A stretch of DNA of 64,000 bases from CAXMMR01 sp963692975 (lineage in GTDB: Bacteria > Pseudomonadota > Alphaproteobacteria > Acetobacterales > Acetobacteraceae): NCBI GenBank assembly GCA_963692975.2, contig CAXMMR010000015.1:12892-76891 (forward strand), given 5' to 3'. Shown piece after piece: positions 1 to 8,183 of the stretch. A program made the position numbers and the translations under genes. Positions within the stretch are counted from its first letter, which is position 1. Each line of letters starts with the position of its first letter. The notes beneath the pieces were generated by a model. The model saw only the letters and a program-made list of their open reading frames with translations, searched no databases and was not told where the DNA came from.

Positions 1-33
1 GGTTAGCAAGAGGTTAACGGATCTACAAAACGA

Positions 34-240
34 TTAGCCCGCGTCAACTTTTTGCGTCGCTCCGGCGGCGGCGAGGGCCGTCAGCCGCAACGCCGATGCG
101 AGCGGCTGCGCCGGCGCGCGCTGGGCATCGACCCGCGACATCAGCGCCGCGAGCGTCTCACCGCCTCGACCCGCAAGCTGCTCCAGCACCGCCCAGAACG
201 CCGGCTCGAGGGCGACGCTGGTGCGATGTCCGGCCAGCAT
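34..240 (-). CDS. Small ribbon-helix-helix (RHH_4-like) DNA-binding protein
   Basis: The 68-residue protein opens with the strand-plus-helix pattern GHRTSVALEPAFWAVLEQLA, which resembles the short alphaproteobacterial ribbon-helix-helix family (RHH_4). Such proteins are presumed DNA-binding dimers; no target is visible here. It lies 28 bases downstream of fumC on the same strand, an arrangement common in this order, and is probably cotranscribed. The start is uncertain. Upstream of the ATG the frame stays open for LFLVKRSV, which matches the usual conserved N-terminus of the family, and the only plausible initiator there is a CTG at 264-262. The ATG at 240 may therefore be a late start. Confidence 0.75.
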   Translation of the reverse strand: MLAGHRTSVALEPAFWAVLEQLAGRGGETLAALMSRVDAQRAPAQPLASALRLTALAAAGATQKVDAG

Positions 241-268
241 GACGCTGCGTTTGACTAGGAACAGGCGG

Positions 269-1669
269 TTAAACCATCAGCGCCGGGTCGATCGCCCGGT
301 CGAAGGCCGAGCCGTCGATCAGCCCGGATGCGAGCGCCGCCTCGCGCAGCGTGGTGCCCTGCACATGCGCCTCATGCGCGATCGCCGCCGCCTGCTCGTA
401 GCCGATCACCGGGCTCAGCGCGGTCACCAGCATCAGCGAGCGATCGACATATTGGCGGATCTGCTCGCGGTTCAGCTCGACGCCCTCGATGGTGTAGCGC
501 CGGAAGGTGCCGGCGGCATCGGCGAGCAGGCGGGCGGAGTGCAGGAAGTTGTAGATGATCACCGGGCGCATGGTGTTCAGCTCGAACTGCCCTTGGCTGC
601 CGGCGAAGGCGACCGCGGCGTCCTCCCCCATCACCTGGGTGCAGACCATCACCATCGCCTCGCACTGCGTCGGGTTGACCTTGCCGGGCATGATGGACGA
701 GCCCGGCTCGTTCTCCGGCAGGATGAGCTCGCCCAGGCCGCAGCGCGGGCCGGAGGCGAGCCAGCGTATGTCGTTGGCGATCTTGAACAGCACCACGGCG
801 ACGCCGCGCAGCGACGCCATCGCGCTCACCATGCCGTCGAGCCCGCCCAGAGCGGCAAACTTGTTCGGCGCGGTGACGAACGCCTCGCCCGTCAACGCTG
901 CGATCCGCGCCGCGATCGCCTCGGCGAACCCCTCCGGCGCGTTGAGCCCGGTGCCGACCGCGGTGCCGCCCGCCGCCAGCTCCAGCAGCCCGGGCAGATT
1001 GCGCTCGACGCCGCGGATCGCATCGCGCAGCTGATGCGCGTAGCCGGACCACTCCTGCCCGACGGTGAGCGGCACCGCATCCTGCAAATGGGTGCGGCCT
1101 ATCTTGATCACGTCGTGCCAGAGCGCGCTCTTGGCCGCGATCGCCGCGTGCAGCGCCTCAAGCGCGGGCAGCAGCACGCGCTTGCATTCCAGCACCGCCG
1201 CAACGTGCATCGCCGTCGGAAAGGTGTCGTTGGACGACTGGCCCATGTTCACGTCGTCGTTCGGATGCACCGGCCGCTTGGCGCCGACCTGGCCGCCGAG
1301 CATCTGGCTGGCGCGGTTGGCGACCACCTCGTTCACGTTCATGTTCGACTGGGTGCCCGAGCCGGTCTGCCAGACGAAGAGCGGGAACTCGGCGTCCAGC
1401 GCCCCGGAGATGACCTCGTCGGCCGCCGCGCAGATCGCGCGCTGCTTATCCTCTGTCAGCCGGCCGGCACTGCCGTTCACCTCGGCCGCCGCCTTCTTTA
1501 CGGTGCCGAAGGCGTGCGCGACCTGGATCGGCATGCGGTCGCCGCCGATTGAGAAATGCTTCAGCGAACGCTGCGTCTGGGCGCCCCAATAATGCTCGGC
1601 GGGCACCTCGATCGGCCCCATCGAGTCGCTCTCCGTCCGCTGCCCCGTCATGCCCGTGCCGATCTGCAT
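269..1669 (-). CDS. fumC: Class II fumarate hydratase
   Basis: This enzyme hydrates fumarate to L-malate in the TCA cycle as a cytosolic homotetramer. The 466-residue length matches FumC (E. coli 467). The fumarase/aspartase signature GSSIMPGKVNP is present, as is the N-terminal segment PIEVPAEHYWGAQTQRSL. Three in-frame ATGs lie close together at 1675, 1669 and 1651. I prefer 1669 because GAGGA lies 8 bases upstream of it; the ATG at 1675 overlaps the queG stop codon but leaves only 2 bases after that ribosome site. Translation is probably coupled to queG. No unusual residues were noticed. Confidence 0.96.
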   Translation of the reverse strand: MQIGTGMTGQRTESDSMGPIEVPAEHYWGAQTQRSLKHFSIGGDRMPIQVAHAFGTVKKAAAEVNGSAGRLTEDKQRAICAAADEVISGALDAEFPLFVWQTGSGTQSNMNVNEVVANRASQMLGGQVGAKRPVHPNDDVNMGQSSNDTFPTAMHVAAVLECKRVLLPALEALHAAIAAKSALWHDVIKIGRTHLQDAVPLTVGQEWSGYAHQLRDAIRGVERNLPGLLELAAGGTAVGTGLNAPEGFAEAIAARIAALTGEAFVTAPNKFAALGGLDGMVSAMASLRGVAVVLFKIANDIRWLASGPRCGLGELILPENEPGSSIMPGKVNPTQCEAMVMVCTQVMGEDAAVAFAGSQGQFELNTMRPVIIYNFLHSARLLADAAGTFRRYTIEGVELNREQIRQYVDRSLMLVTALSPVIGYEQAAAIAHEAHVQGTTLREAALASGLIDGSAFDRAIDPALMV

Positions 1670-1671
1670 GC

Positions 1672-2770
1672 TCATATTCCTCGCAATCGCGCCGCCGCCC
1701 AGTCGGCCGCTTCGGCCACCACCGCGTCCGGGTCGGCCTGCGCGCGCTGGGCTACCGGCAGCAACGCAAGCAGTCCAGAGTTGCCGATGGCGTAGAGCAC
1801 GTTGCGCACGAACCTGTCGCGGCCGATGCGCTTGACCGGCGAGCCGGCAAAGCGGGCCCGAAAGCCGGCATTGTCCAGCCCTGCGAGCTCTGCCAGCAGC
1901 GGCGCCGTGAGGGTCCTCCCGCGCCGCCAGCCCCGCCACCCGGGTCGGTTGTGCGAACCGGTTCCACGGGCACACTGCCAGGCAGTCGTCGCAGCCGTAG
2001 ATCCGATTACCGAGCAGTGGCCGCAGCTCAAGCGCCACCGGGCCTGCATGCTCAATCGTCAGATAAGAGACGCAGCGCCGCGCATCGAGCTGGTAGGGCG
2101 CGGCGAACGCGTCGGTCGGGCAGGCGGCCAGGCAGCGGGTGCAGCTGCCGCAGGAACCCGCTTTCGGCGCTTCAGGAGCCAGCTCCAGCGTCGTATAGAC
2201 CTCGCCGAGGAACAGCCAAGAGCCATGTGCGCGCGAGACCAGGTTGGTGTGCTTGCCCTGCCAGCCGAGCCCGGCCGCCGCCGCCAGCGGCTTCTCCATC
2301 ACCGGCGCGGTGTCGACGAACACCTTCACGCCTTCGCCGAACCGCGAGACGATGGACTGCGCCAGGTGCTTAAGGCGGCCTTTGACCATGTCGTGGTAGT
2401 CCCGCCCGCGCGCATAGACGGAGACGTTGCCGCACTCTGGCCTGGCCAGCGTCGCCAGCGGATCGGCCGCCGGCGCGTAGGACAAGCCGAGGCAGATCAC
2501 GCTGCGCGCCTCGGGCCACAGCGCCCGCGGGTCGCCGCGTTGCTCAGAGCGCGCCTCCAGCCAGCCCATCTCGCCATGCCGACCGGCGGCGATGAACTCG
2601 GCCAGCCGCGCGCGCGTCGTCGCCGCCAGCGAGGCCGGCGCGAAGCCAACCGCATCGAAGCCCAATTGCAACGCCCGCTCGCGGATCAGCGCGGCCGGCT
2701 CGGCGCGAGCAGCCGGACGTTGCGCCTGCCTATCGACGTCTATACAGCCGAGAGCACTCGCCGGCGTCAT
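1672..2770 (-). pseudogene. queG: Epoxyqueuosine reductase, interrupted by a one-base frameshift
   Basis: QueG reduces epoxyqueuosine to queuosine in tRNA using cobalamin and two 4Fe-4S clusters. Both cluster motifs are visible, CGSCTRCLAACP and YGCDDCLAVCPWNR, after the N-terminal part (LGFDAVGFAPA). The frame then breaks. After AARED the reading frame goes into nonsense, while the genuine C-terminus (LTAPLLAELAGLDNAGF to AARLRGI) continues in another frame to a stop at 1672. Removing one base from the GGG run at 1911-1913 restores a continuous protein of about 365 residues, the normal family length. This is either a recent inactivation or a base-calling error. The start at 2770 is the first ATG and is uncertain. 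The gene diverges from mlaA with only 12 bases between starts. Confidence 0.85.
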
Positions 2771-2782
2771 CCAAGGACTATC

Positions 2783-3631
2783 ATGCGCGCTGCACTGCTC
2801 AGCTTCTCCTGTCTTGCGTTTCCGGCGCTGTTGGCCGGCTGTGCGGCCAAGCCGGCCGACCCGGACGCGCTCGCCGCCAGCCGCGAAAACAACGATCCGT
2901 ATGAGCATGTCAATCGGAAGCTGTTCGGCATCTATCACGCGATCGACACCCACGCGCTGCGGCCGGTCGCCGTCGCCTACCGCGACAATGTGCCGCGGCC
3001 GGTGCGCGGGTCGCTGCACAACGTGCTGAACAACATCGCCAACCCGGTGCAGTTTTGCAACGACGTGCTGCAAGGCAAGCCGCGCCGAGCTGGCGACACC
3101 TTCGTGCGCACCGTGCTCAACACCTCAATCGGGCTCGGCGGCTTCTTCGACGTCGCGACCGGCCTCGGCTACCCGGACCACTCGAACGATTTCGGCCTCA
3201 CCCTGGCGCTGTGGGGCGTGCCGTCAGGGCCGTTCCTGTTCCTGCCCGTGCTCGGCCCGTCGGACTTCCGCGACGGCATCGGCTATGGCGTCTCCACCGT
3301 GTTCAACCCGCTGACCTACGCGAGCTTCGGCGGCAGCAATGCGCTTGGCTTCTCGGTGTTCGGCGTCGGTGCGCTCGACGCCCGCTCCCGGGCACTGACC
3401 GACACCGACAGCATCGAACGCAGCTCGCTCGACCCCTACGCCGCCTATCGCAGCCTCTACCAGCAGCATCGCGCGGCTCAGGTCACCGCCGCCCGCACCG
3501 ACCGGCCGGCCACCGTGCCGTCCTGGTATGCCAGCGCCGAGCCGGCCCCCACGACCAGCGCTCCGGCCAAGCCCGCTCCGGCGAGCCCGTTCGGCTCGGG
3601 CGCCGGCAGCGGCGCGCCAACGCCGCCTTAG
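2783..3631 (+). CDS. mlaA: MlaA/VacJ family outer-membrane lipoprotein
   Basis: MlaA sits in the outer membrane and removes misplaced phospholipids from the outer leaflet, passing them to the periplasmic MlaC carrier. The 282-residue protein starts with a lipoprotein signal ending LLAGC, so Cys20 is the likely lipidated residue. It continues with family motifs NDPYEHVNRKLF, VRGSLHNVLNNIANPV and GFFDVATGLG. The last 40 residues are rich in Ala and Pro and are probably a disordered tail. No mlaC or other mla gene is next to it. The gene is divergent from queG and is followed directly by a palindromic repeat block. Confidence 0.93.
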   Translation: MRAALLSFSCLAFPALLAGCAAKPADPDALAASRENNDPYEHVNRKLFGIYHAIDTHALRPVAVAYRDNVPRPVRGSLHNVLNNIANPVQFCNDVLQGKPRRAGDTFVRTVLNTSIGLGGFFDVATGLGYPDHSNDFGLTLALWGVPSGPFLFLPVLGPSDFRDGIGYGVSTVFNPLTYASFGGSNALGFSVFGVGALDARSRALTDTDSIERSSLDPYAAYRSLYQQHRAAQVTAARTDRPATVPSWYASAEPAPTTSAPAKPAPASPFGSGAGSGAPTPP

Positions 3632-3782
3632 GCAAGGCCAGGGGCTTTGCCCCTGGACCCCATTAAAGGCGAAGCCTTTAAAATCCATTACTGATCCGTG
3701 CCTCACGGCCTAGGCGCCGACAAATGGGGGCCTGGGGCCTCAGGCCCGAGCGGAGTCCAGAGGCAGAGCCTCTGGCCTTTCT
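3632..3782. repeat. Dispersed intergenic palindromic repeat, copy 1
   Basis: This block holds four short palindromes in a fixed order: AGGGGCTTTGCCCCT, AAAGGCGAAGCCTTT, TGGGGCCTCAGGCCC and CCAGAGGCAGAGCCTCTGG. The first two lie at 3639-3676 and the last two at 3731-3777. The same modules recur in many intergenic gaps up to about 38600. Each could form a hairpin, so the block may act as a transcription terminator after mlaA. Confidence 0.8.
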
Positions 3783-4201
3783 AAACCAAGGCCATGATCC
3801 CACGGGATAGCGCCATGCGCAGAATGCATGTCAGCGCCAGCGAAACATCATTATATGGGCGCTTCCGGCGGGTGGCCCTCGCCGGTGACGCCAGTCGCAC
3901 GTGCCGCGAGCCTTCCGAATTGGGAGGCACAGCAACGACGGGGATGCGTCCTTTTCGGTCGAGCCGGCCTGGTGGGTCGGTGTCCTTGAGGGATACGCCT
4001 ATGTTGTTCTTGGCCCTCGCGCGACGTTCCGTCGCGTTCTGTCTGCGATCTTCGCGAGACTGTTCCAGTATCTCGGCGCCCTAGCGCGCCCTGAACCCGA
4101 ACCCTCGTCGCCGCTCTCCGTGCGCCCTGCGCGTGACGAAGAGCGGTTTCGGCCGTGCGCCCTTGCCGCACGCCTGCGATCGTCCGCGAAGGTCAGCCTC
4201 G
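3783..4201 (+). promoter_or_regulatory. Long leader region upstream of the ornithine decarboxylase gene
   Basis: This 419-base stretch has no convincing gene. It is unusually long for this compact region and contains several potential stems, such as the GC-rich arms around 4018-4065. In other Alphaproteobacteria a structured RNA called the speF motif precedes ornithine decarboxylase genes, so a polyamine-responsive leader is plausible. I could not verify the consensus fold. A weak ribosome site, GAAGG, precedes the decarboxylase ATG. Confidence 0.3.
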
Positions 4202-5404
4202 ATGAGCCACTTTCCATCCATTCTCCATCCGCGTCCCGCCCGTGATGTCACCCGCGTCCTGCCGAGCGTCGCCGAGATCGTGCGGATCGAACGCCCGACG
4301 GAGCCGCTGCACTGCGTCCGCCCATCCGCCATCACCGCCGCGTCTCATCGCTTCAGCACGTCATTCTCCGGACAGACGCTGTTCGCCGTGAAGTGCAACC
4401 CGGCGCCTGCGGTGCTGCAGGCGGTATGGGACGGCGGCGTAGGGCATTTCGATTGCGCGTCGGCGGGCGAGGTGCGCCGCGTACGCGCTCTGTTGCCTGA
4501 GGCGGAGATCCACTTCATGCACCCGGTGAAGTCGCGTCCGGCGATCCGCGAGGCCTATGCGGCCGGCGTGCGCGACTACGTGCTGGATGCGGCGGGCGAG
4601 CTGGGCAAGATCCTCGCCGAGACCGGGCCGCGCGATGCCGCAGCCGCGACCGACCTCGGCCTGATCGTGCGCCTGGCGCTGCCGCGCGGCACGGCGAAAT
4701 ACGACCTGTCGGGCAAGTTCGGCGCCGAGCCCGACGAGGCCGCGGCGTTGCTCCATGCTGCGCGCCCGCACGCCGCGCGGCTGGGCATCTCCTTTCACGT
4801 CGGCTCGCAGTGCTTGGACCCGCTGGCCTATCGCCGCGCGATCCGGCTGGCAGGCGAGGTGATCCGCGCCTCCGGCGTCGCGGTCGACATCGTCGACGTC
4901 GGCGGCGGCTTCCCGGTGAGCTACCCGGACCAGCCGCCGCCGCCGCTCGGCGCCTACCTCGCCGAGATCGACGCCGCCTTCGAGGCGCTTGGCCTGCCCG
5001 CAGGCGTCGCACTCTGGGCCGAGCCGGGCCGCGCCCTGGTGGCCGGCGGCGCCTCGGTGGTCGTGCAGGTGCAGCTTCGCCGCGGTGACACGCTCTACGT
5101 CAATGACGGCGTCTACGGCAGCCTGTCGGATGCCGGGGCGCCCGGCTTTCGCTTCCCGGCGCGGCTGATGCGCGCCTCCGACGGCGCCGAGCGCGGCTTT
5201 GCGCTGTTCGGCCCGACCTGCGACAGCGCCGACTACATGGACGGCCCGTTCCTGCTGCCCGACGACGTCGAGGAGGGCGACTGGATCGAGATCGGCCAGC
5301 TCGGCGCCTATGGCGCGTGCCTCGGCACGGCGTTCAACGGCTTCGATCCGGCCAGGACCGTCGAGGTGCGCGACCTCGCGATGCTGAAAACCCCCGGCCT
5401 GTAG
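4202..5404 (+). CDS. Ornithine/lysine decarboxylase, alanine-racemase-fold type
   Basis: The 400-residue product is a PLP-dependent group IV decarboxylase that converts ornithine (or related basic amino acids) to putrescine. The PLP lysine lies in FAVKCNPAPAV. Further motifs are HVGSQ, the phosphate-binding VDVGGGFPVSY, AEPGR, and the dimer-contributed catalytic cysteine in FGPTCDSADYM. The start at 4202 gives the standard N-terminus; the frame is open upstream but that part looks unlike the family. The next gene is homospermidine synthase, which consumes putrescine, so the pair forms a short polyamine pathway. Lysine as a substrate cannot be excluded from sequence alone. Confidence 0.92.
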   Translation: MSHFPSILHPRPARDVTRVLPSVAEIVRIERPTEPLHCVRPSAITAASHRFSTSFSGQTLFAVKCNPAPAVLQAVWDGGVGHFDCASAGEVRRVRALLPEAEIHFMHPVKSRPAIREAYAAGVRDYVLDAAGELGKILAETGPRDAAAATDLGLIVRLALPRGTAKYDLSGKFGAEPDEAAALLHAARPHAARLGISFHVGSQCLDPLAYRRAIRLAGEVIRASGVAVDIVDVGGGFPVSYPDQPPPPLGAYLAEIDAAFEALGLPAGVALWAEPGRALVAGGASVVVQVQLRRGDTLYVNDGVYGSLSDAGAPGFRFPARLMRASDGAERGFALFGPTCDSADYMDGPFLLPDDVEEGDWIEIGQLGAYGACLGTAFNGFDPARTVEVRDLAMLKTPGL

Positions 5405-5518
5405 CCATCCGGGGCGCCGCCCCGGTCGCTCATCAGCAGGATCCTAGGGCCCCGGGCCTATCGTGCGCAGCACGCCGACGCGCGTCGCAGAGGCCTCGCC
5501 TTCAACGGAGCAGTTCTC

Positions 5519-6934
5519 ATGCACCATGCCTCTCTCCCCGGACGCCTCCTGATGATCGGCTGCGGCAGCATCGGCCAGGGCGTCCTGCCGCTGCTCCTGC
5601 GCCACATCGACATCCCGGCCGAGCGGATCTCGGTCATCACCGCTGACGCCCGCGGCGCCGACATCGCCAGCCGCTACGGTATCGCGTTCGCCATCCAACC
5701 GCTCACCCGCGAGACCTACCGCGACGTGCTGACCCCGCGCCTGCGCTCTGGCGACGTGTTGCTGAACCTCTCGGTGGACGTCTCCTCGCTCGACCTCGTC
5801 GCCCTCTGCCAGGGCCTCGGCGTTGTGTACCTCGACACCTGCATCGAGCCCTGGGCCGGCGGCTACACGGACCCGTCGCTGAGCCCGTCGCAGCGCTCGA
5901 ACTACGCGCTTCGCGAAGCTGCCCTCGAGCTTGCTGGCCACACCACCGGTGGCCCGACCGCGGTGCTGACCCACGGCGCCAATCCCGGCCTCGTCTCGCA
6001 CCTCGTCAAGCAGGCGCTGCTCGACATCGCCCGCGACGCCGGCCTTCCCGCTGCGCCGAGCTCGCGCGACGACTGGGCCCGTCTCGCCCGGCAGCTCGGC
6101 GTGCGGACGATCCATATCGCCGAGCGCGACACCCAGGTCGCGAACGGCGCCAAGCAGCCCGGCGAATTTGTCAACACCTGGTCGATCGACGGCTTCGTCG
6201 GCGAAGGCTGCCAGCCGGCCGAGCTCGGCTGGGGGTCGCACGAGAAAGCGCTGCCACCCGACGGCCGCCATCACGCCTTTGGCGGCGGCGCCGCCATCTA
6301 TCTCGGGCGACCCGGCGCCTCGACCAAGGTGCGCAGTTGGACCCCGCTCGCCGGCCCGATCCACGGCTGGCTGATCACCCACAGCGAGTCGATTTCGATC
6401 GCCGACTACCTGACCGTCCGCGAAGATGGGCGCGAGGACGGCACCGTCGTCTATCGCCCCACCGTGCACTACGCCTACCATCCCTGCGACGACGCCGTGC
6501 TGTCGCTGCACGAGCTCGCCGGCCGCAACTGGACGGTCCAGCCGCGTCAGCGCCTGTTGATGGATGAGATCGTCTCCGGCGCCGACGAGCTTGGCGTGCT
6601 GCTGATGGGTCATGCCCGCGGCGCCTACTGGCTCGGCTCGCGCCTCACCATCGACGAGGCCCGCCGCCTTGCGCCTTACAACAACGCCACCAGCCTGCAG
6701 GTCACCGCGACGGTGCTCGCCGGCCTGGTCTGGGCGCTGGAGAACCCCCGCCGCGGTATCGTCGAGGCCGACGAGATCGACCACGCACGGGTGCTCGAGA
6801 TCGCCCGCCCTTATCTTGGCGAGGTCGTCGGCGTCTACAGCGACTGGACGCCGCTCAACGACCGCGGAACCCTGTTCGGCGAGGCGTTGGACACCGAAGA
6901 TGCCTGGCAATTCAGCAACTTTCGCGTCAGTTGA
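5519..6934 (+). CDS. hss: Homospermidine synthase
   Basis: The 471-residue protein matches bacterial homospermidine synthase, which makes the polyamine sym-homospermidine from putrescine in an NAD-dependent reaction. A Rossmann motif, MIGCGSIGQGV, lies at residues 12-22, and conserved segments include THGANPGLVSH, FVNTWSIDG and GWGSHEKALP, the last carrying the conserved active-site tryptophan region. GGAG lies 8 bases before the ATG. It follows the decarboxylase by 114 bases that contain GC-rich palindromes (5410-5421 and 5449-5460). Homospermidine is the characteristic polyamine of many Alphaproteobacteria, which fits the rest of the window. Confidence 0.95.
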   Translation: MHHASLPGRLLMIGCGSIGQGVLPLLLRHIDIPAERISVITADARGADIASRYGIAFAIQPLTRETYRDVLTPRLRSGDVLLNLSVDVSSLDLVALCQGLGVVYLDTCIEPWAGGYTDPSLSPSQRSNYALREAALELAGHTTGGPTAVLTHGANPGLVSHLVKQALLDIARDAGLPAAPSSRDDWARLARQLGVRTIHIAERDTQVANGAKQPGEFVNTWSIDGFVGEGCQPAELGWGSHEKALPPDGRHHAFGGGAAIYLGRPGASTKVRSWTPLAGPIHGWLITHSESISIADYLTVREDGREDGTVVYRPTVHYAYHPCDDAVLSLHELAGRNWTVQPRQRLLMDEIVSGADELGVLLMGHARGAYWLGSRLTIDEARRLAPYNNATSLQVTATVLAGLVWALENPRRGIVEADEIDHARVLEIARPYLGEVVGVYSDWTPLNDRGTLFGEALDTEDAWQFSNFRVS

Positions 6935-6944
6935 GGGAGACGCG

Positions 6945-7424
6945 ATGGACGCGCTGAGCGGGGTTCTTTCGCCCGAGGAGGTGGCGCACAGCATTCAGGT
7001 GGCGCTCACCCCGGTGTTCCTGCTGTCCGGCATCGGCACGCTGCTCAACGTCTTCAACCAGCGCGTCGCGCGCGTCTCCGACCACATGGAGCATCTGCAC
7101 GGGCTGCTCGCGGAAACCGCCGACGAGGTGGTGCTCGCCCACCACGCGCGCCACCTGCGGCGCCTGGCCAGGCGCACCCTGGCGCTGGATGCCGCCATCC
7201 TGTGCGCCGCCGTCGGCGGCGGTTCGAGCTGCTGCGCCGCGTTCACCCTGTTCCTCGTCTCGGCTCGGCAAAGCGGCGGCAGCTGGGTCCTCTCGGCGCT
7301 GTTCGGCGTGGCGCTCGCCTGCACGATCGCCGCCCTTGGCGCGTTCCTCGTCGACAGCCTGCTGTCTTGGCACGGCCTGCGCCGCGACGGGCCGATGCCG
7401 CGCGCTCCGGCTCGGGCAACGTAG
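6945..7424 (+). CDS. DUF2721 family membrane protein
   Basis: The 159-residue protein has the pattern of the DUF2721 family: an N-terminal membrane segment followed by LLNVFNQRVARVSDH, then a basic stretch (RHLRRLARRTLALD) and two further hydrophobic helices near the C-terminus. Its function is unknown; family members are inner-membrane proteins. It starts 10 bases after homospermidine synthase, with GAGGGAG just ahead of the ATG, so it is probably cotranscribed with the polyamine genes. It is followed directly by a palindromic repeat. Confidence 0.85.
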   Translation: MDALSGVLSPEEVAHSIQVALTPVFLLSGIGTLLNVFNQRVARVSDHMEHLHGLLAETADEVVLAHHARHLRRLARRTLALDAAILCAAVGGGSSCCAAFTLFLVSARQSGGSWVLSALFGVALACTIAALGAFLVDSLLSWHGLRRDGPMPRAPARAT

Positions 7425-7541
7425 GGAAGGCGAGGGGCTTTGCCCCTCGACCGCATTAAAGCCGGAGCCTTTTAAATCCATCGGATTGGGGTCTGGGGCC
7501 TCGGGCCCCAGCGGAGTCCAGAGGCAAAGCCTCTGGCCTTG
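7425..7541. repeat. Dispersed intergenic palindromic repeat, copy 2
   Basis: This compact copy places all modules side by side: CGAGGGGCTTTGCCCCTCG, a degenerate AAAG-CGGAGC-CTTT stem, TGGGGCCTCGGGCCCCA, and CCAGAGGCAAAGCCTCTGG. Loop bases differ from copy 1 while both arms of each stem change together, which suggests that base pairing is conserved. Confidence 0.82.
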
Positions 7542-7597
7542 ACTACAAAACTACGGCACTCCTGCGGCCCGCGCTCTCGTCTCACGGAAAGCTTACG

Positions 7598-8062
7598 ATG
7601 GGCCTGCTGTCCCTGTTCCGCGCTCGCAGCAGCGTCTCCGGCGCCGAGCCGTTGCCGACGCGCAGCAAGGACTGGTTTCGCAGCGCGCTGCGCCGGCAGG
7701 GCTGGCAGATCGGCGAGACCTGGCGGCCGCTGCTGCAGATGGAGGCGCAGCGTCCCGGCCTGCCGCATCTATTCATCGCCTGGGAATATGGCCCGCTGCA
7801 CGAATTGCTGCTCGACACGCTGAACGTCACCGGCGGCGTCGACAACCAGGCGGTCGTGATCTTCACCCTCGTGCATCCGCCGGACTACCTGCTGCAGGCG
7901 GCAGCCGCCCGCAACGTGCTGCTCATGCGCTACGACCAGATCCCAAGCCTGGTTGAGAAGGTCGGCGAGATGAAGGCGATGCTGCGGGAGGAGCGGCGGC
8001 GCGCCAAGGAGGCGAACCGGGCCCTGCCGACTGGTCCAAGCGAGGCCGACGTAGAAAGTTAG
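7598..8062 (+). CDS. Hypothetical protein
   Basis: I do not recognise this 154-residue protein. It has no signal peptide or membrane segment. The core, residues about 20-120, alternates strands and helices (WQIGETWRPLLQMEAQRPG, VVIFTLVHPPDYLL, VLLMRYDQIPSLVEKVGEM), and the C-terminal 35 residues are a charged helix rich in Arg and Glu. Codon use matches the neighbouring genes, so it is probably a real gene. It stands alone between a repeat block and a convergent threonine deaminase gene. A nuclease-like or ligand-binding fold is possible but not supported. Confidence 0.65.
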   Translation: MGLLSLFRARSSVSGAEPLPTRSKDWFRSALRRQGWQIGETWRPLLQMEAQRPGLPHLFIAWEYGPLHELLLDTLNVTGGVDNQAVVIFTLVHPPDYLLQAAAARNVLLMRYDQIPSLVEKVGEMKAMLREERRRAKEANRALPTGPSEADVES

Positions 8063-8067
8063 AAAGA

Positions 8068-8176
8068 GCTTATTTTTGAAAAAAGAAGCAAAAACTTCTA
8101 TTCGTGCTGACGCGCTCCAACCAGGCACAATCTTAATTGGACAAAAGTTTTTTGGTTCTTTTTTTCAAAAAAGAAC
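8068..8176. terminator. Two A/T-rich hairpins between convergent genes
   Basis: Two stems of opposed T and A tracts lie here: an imperfect GCTT..AAGC hairpin at 8068-8089 and a perfect 10-bp stem GTTCTTTTTT / AAAAAAGAAC at 8155-8176. The block is strikingly AT-rich against the surrounding GC-rich sequence. It separates convergent genes and each stem ends in U- or A-rich tracts, so a bidirectional terminator is likely. A related stem occurs at 42085. Confidence 0.65.
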
Positions 8177-8183
8177 TGCTTCC

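Noticed and set aside
221..1552. A 443-codon plus-strand frame over fumC
   Set aside because: Shadow of fumC with the same Arg/His-rich, motif-free composition.
3851..4171. Minus-strand 106-codon frame in the decarboxylase leader, considered as a possible ribosomal protein S21-like gene
   Set aside because: It is Arg-rich but lacks the S21 start and motif order, and the composition fits random GC-rich sequence.
5444..6994. A 516-codon minus-strand frame over homospermidine synthase
   Set aside because: Antisense shadow; the plus-strand gene has all family motifs.
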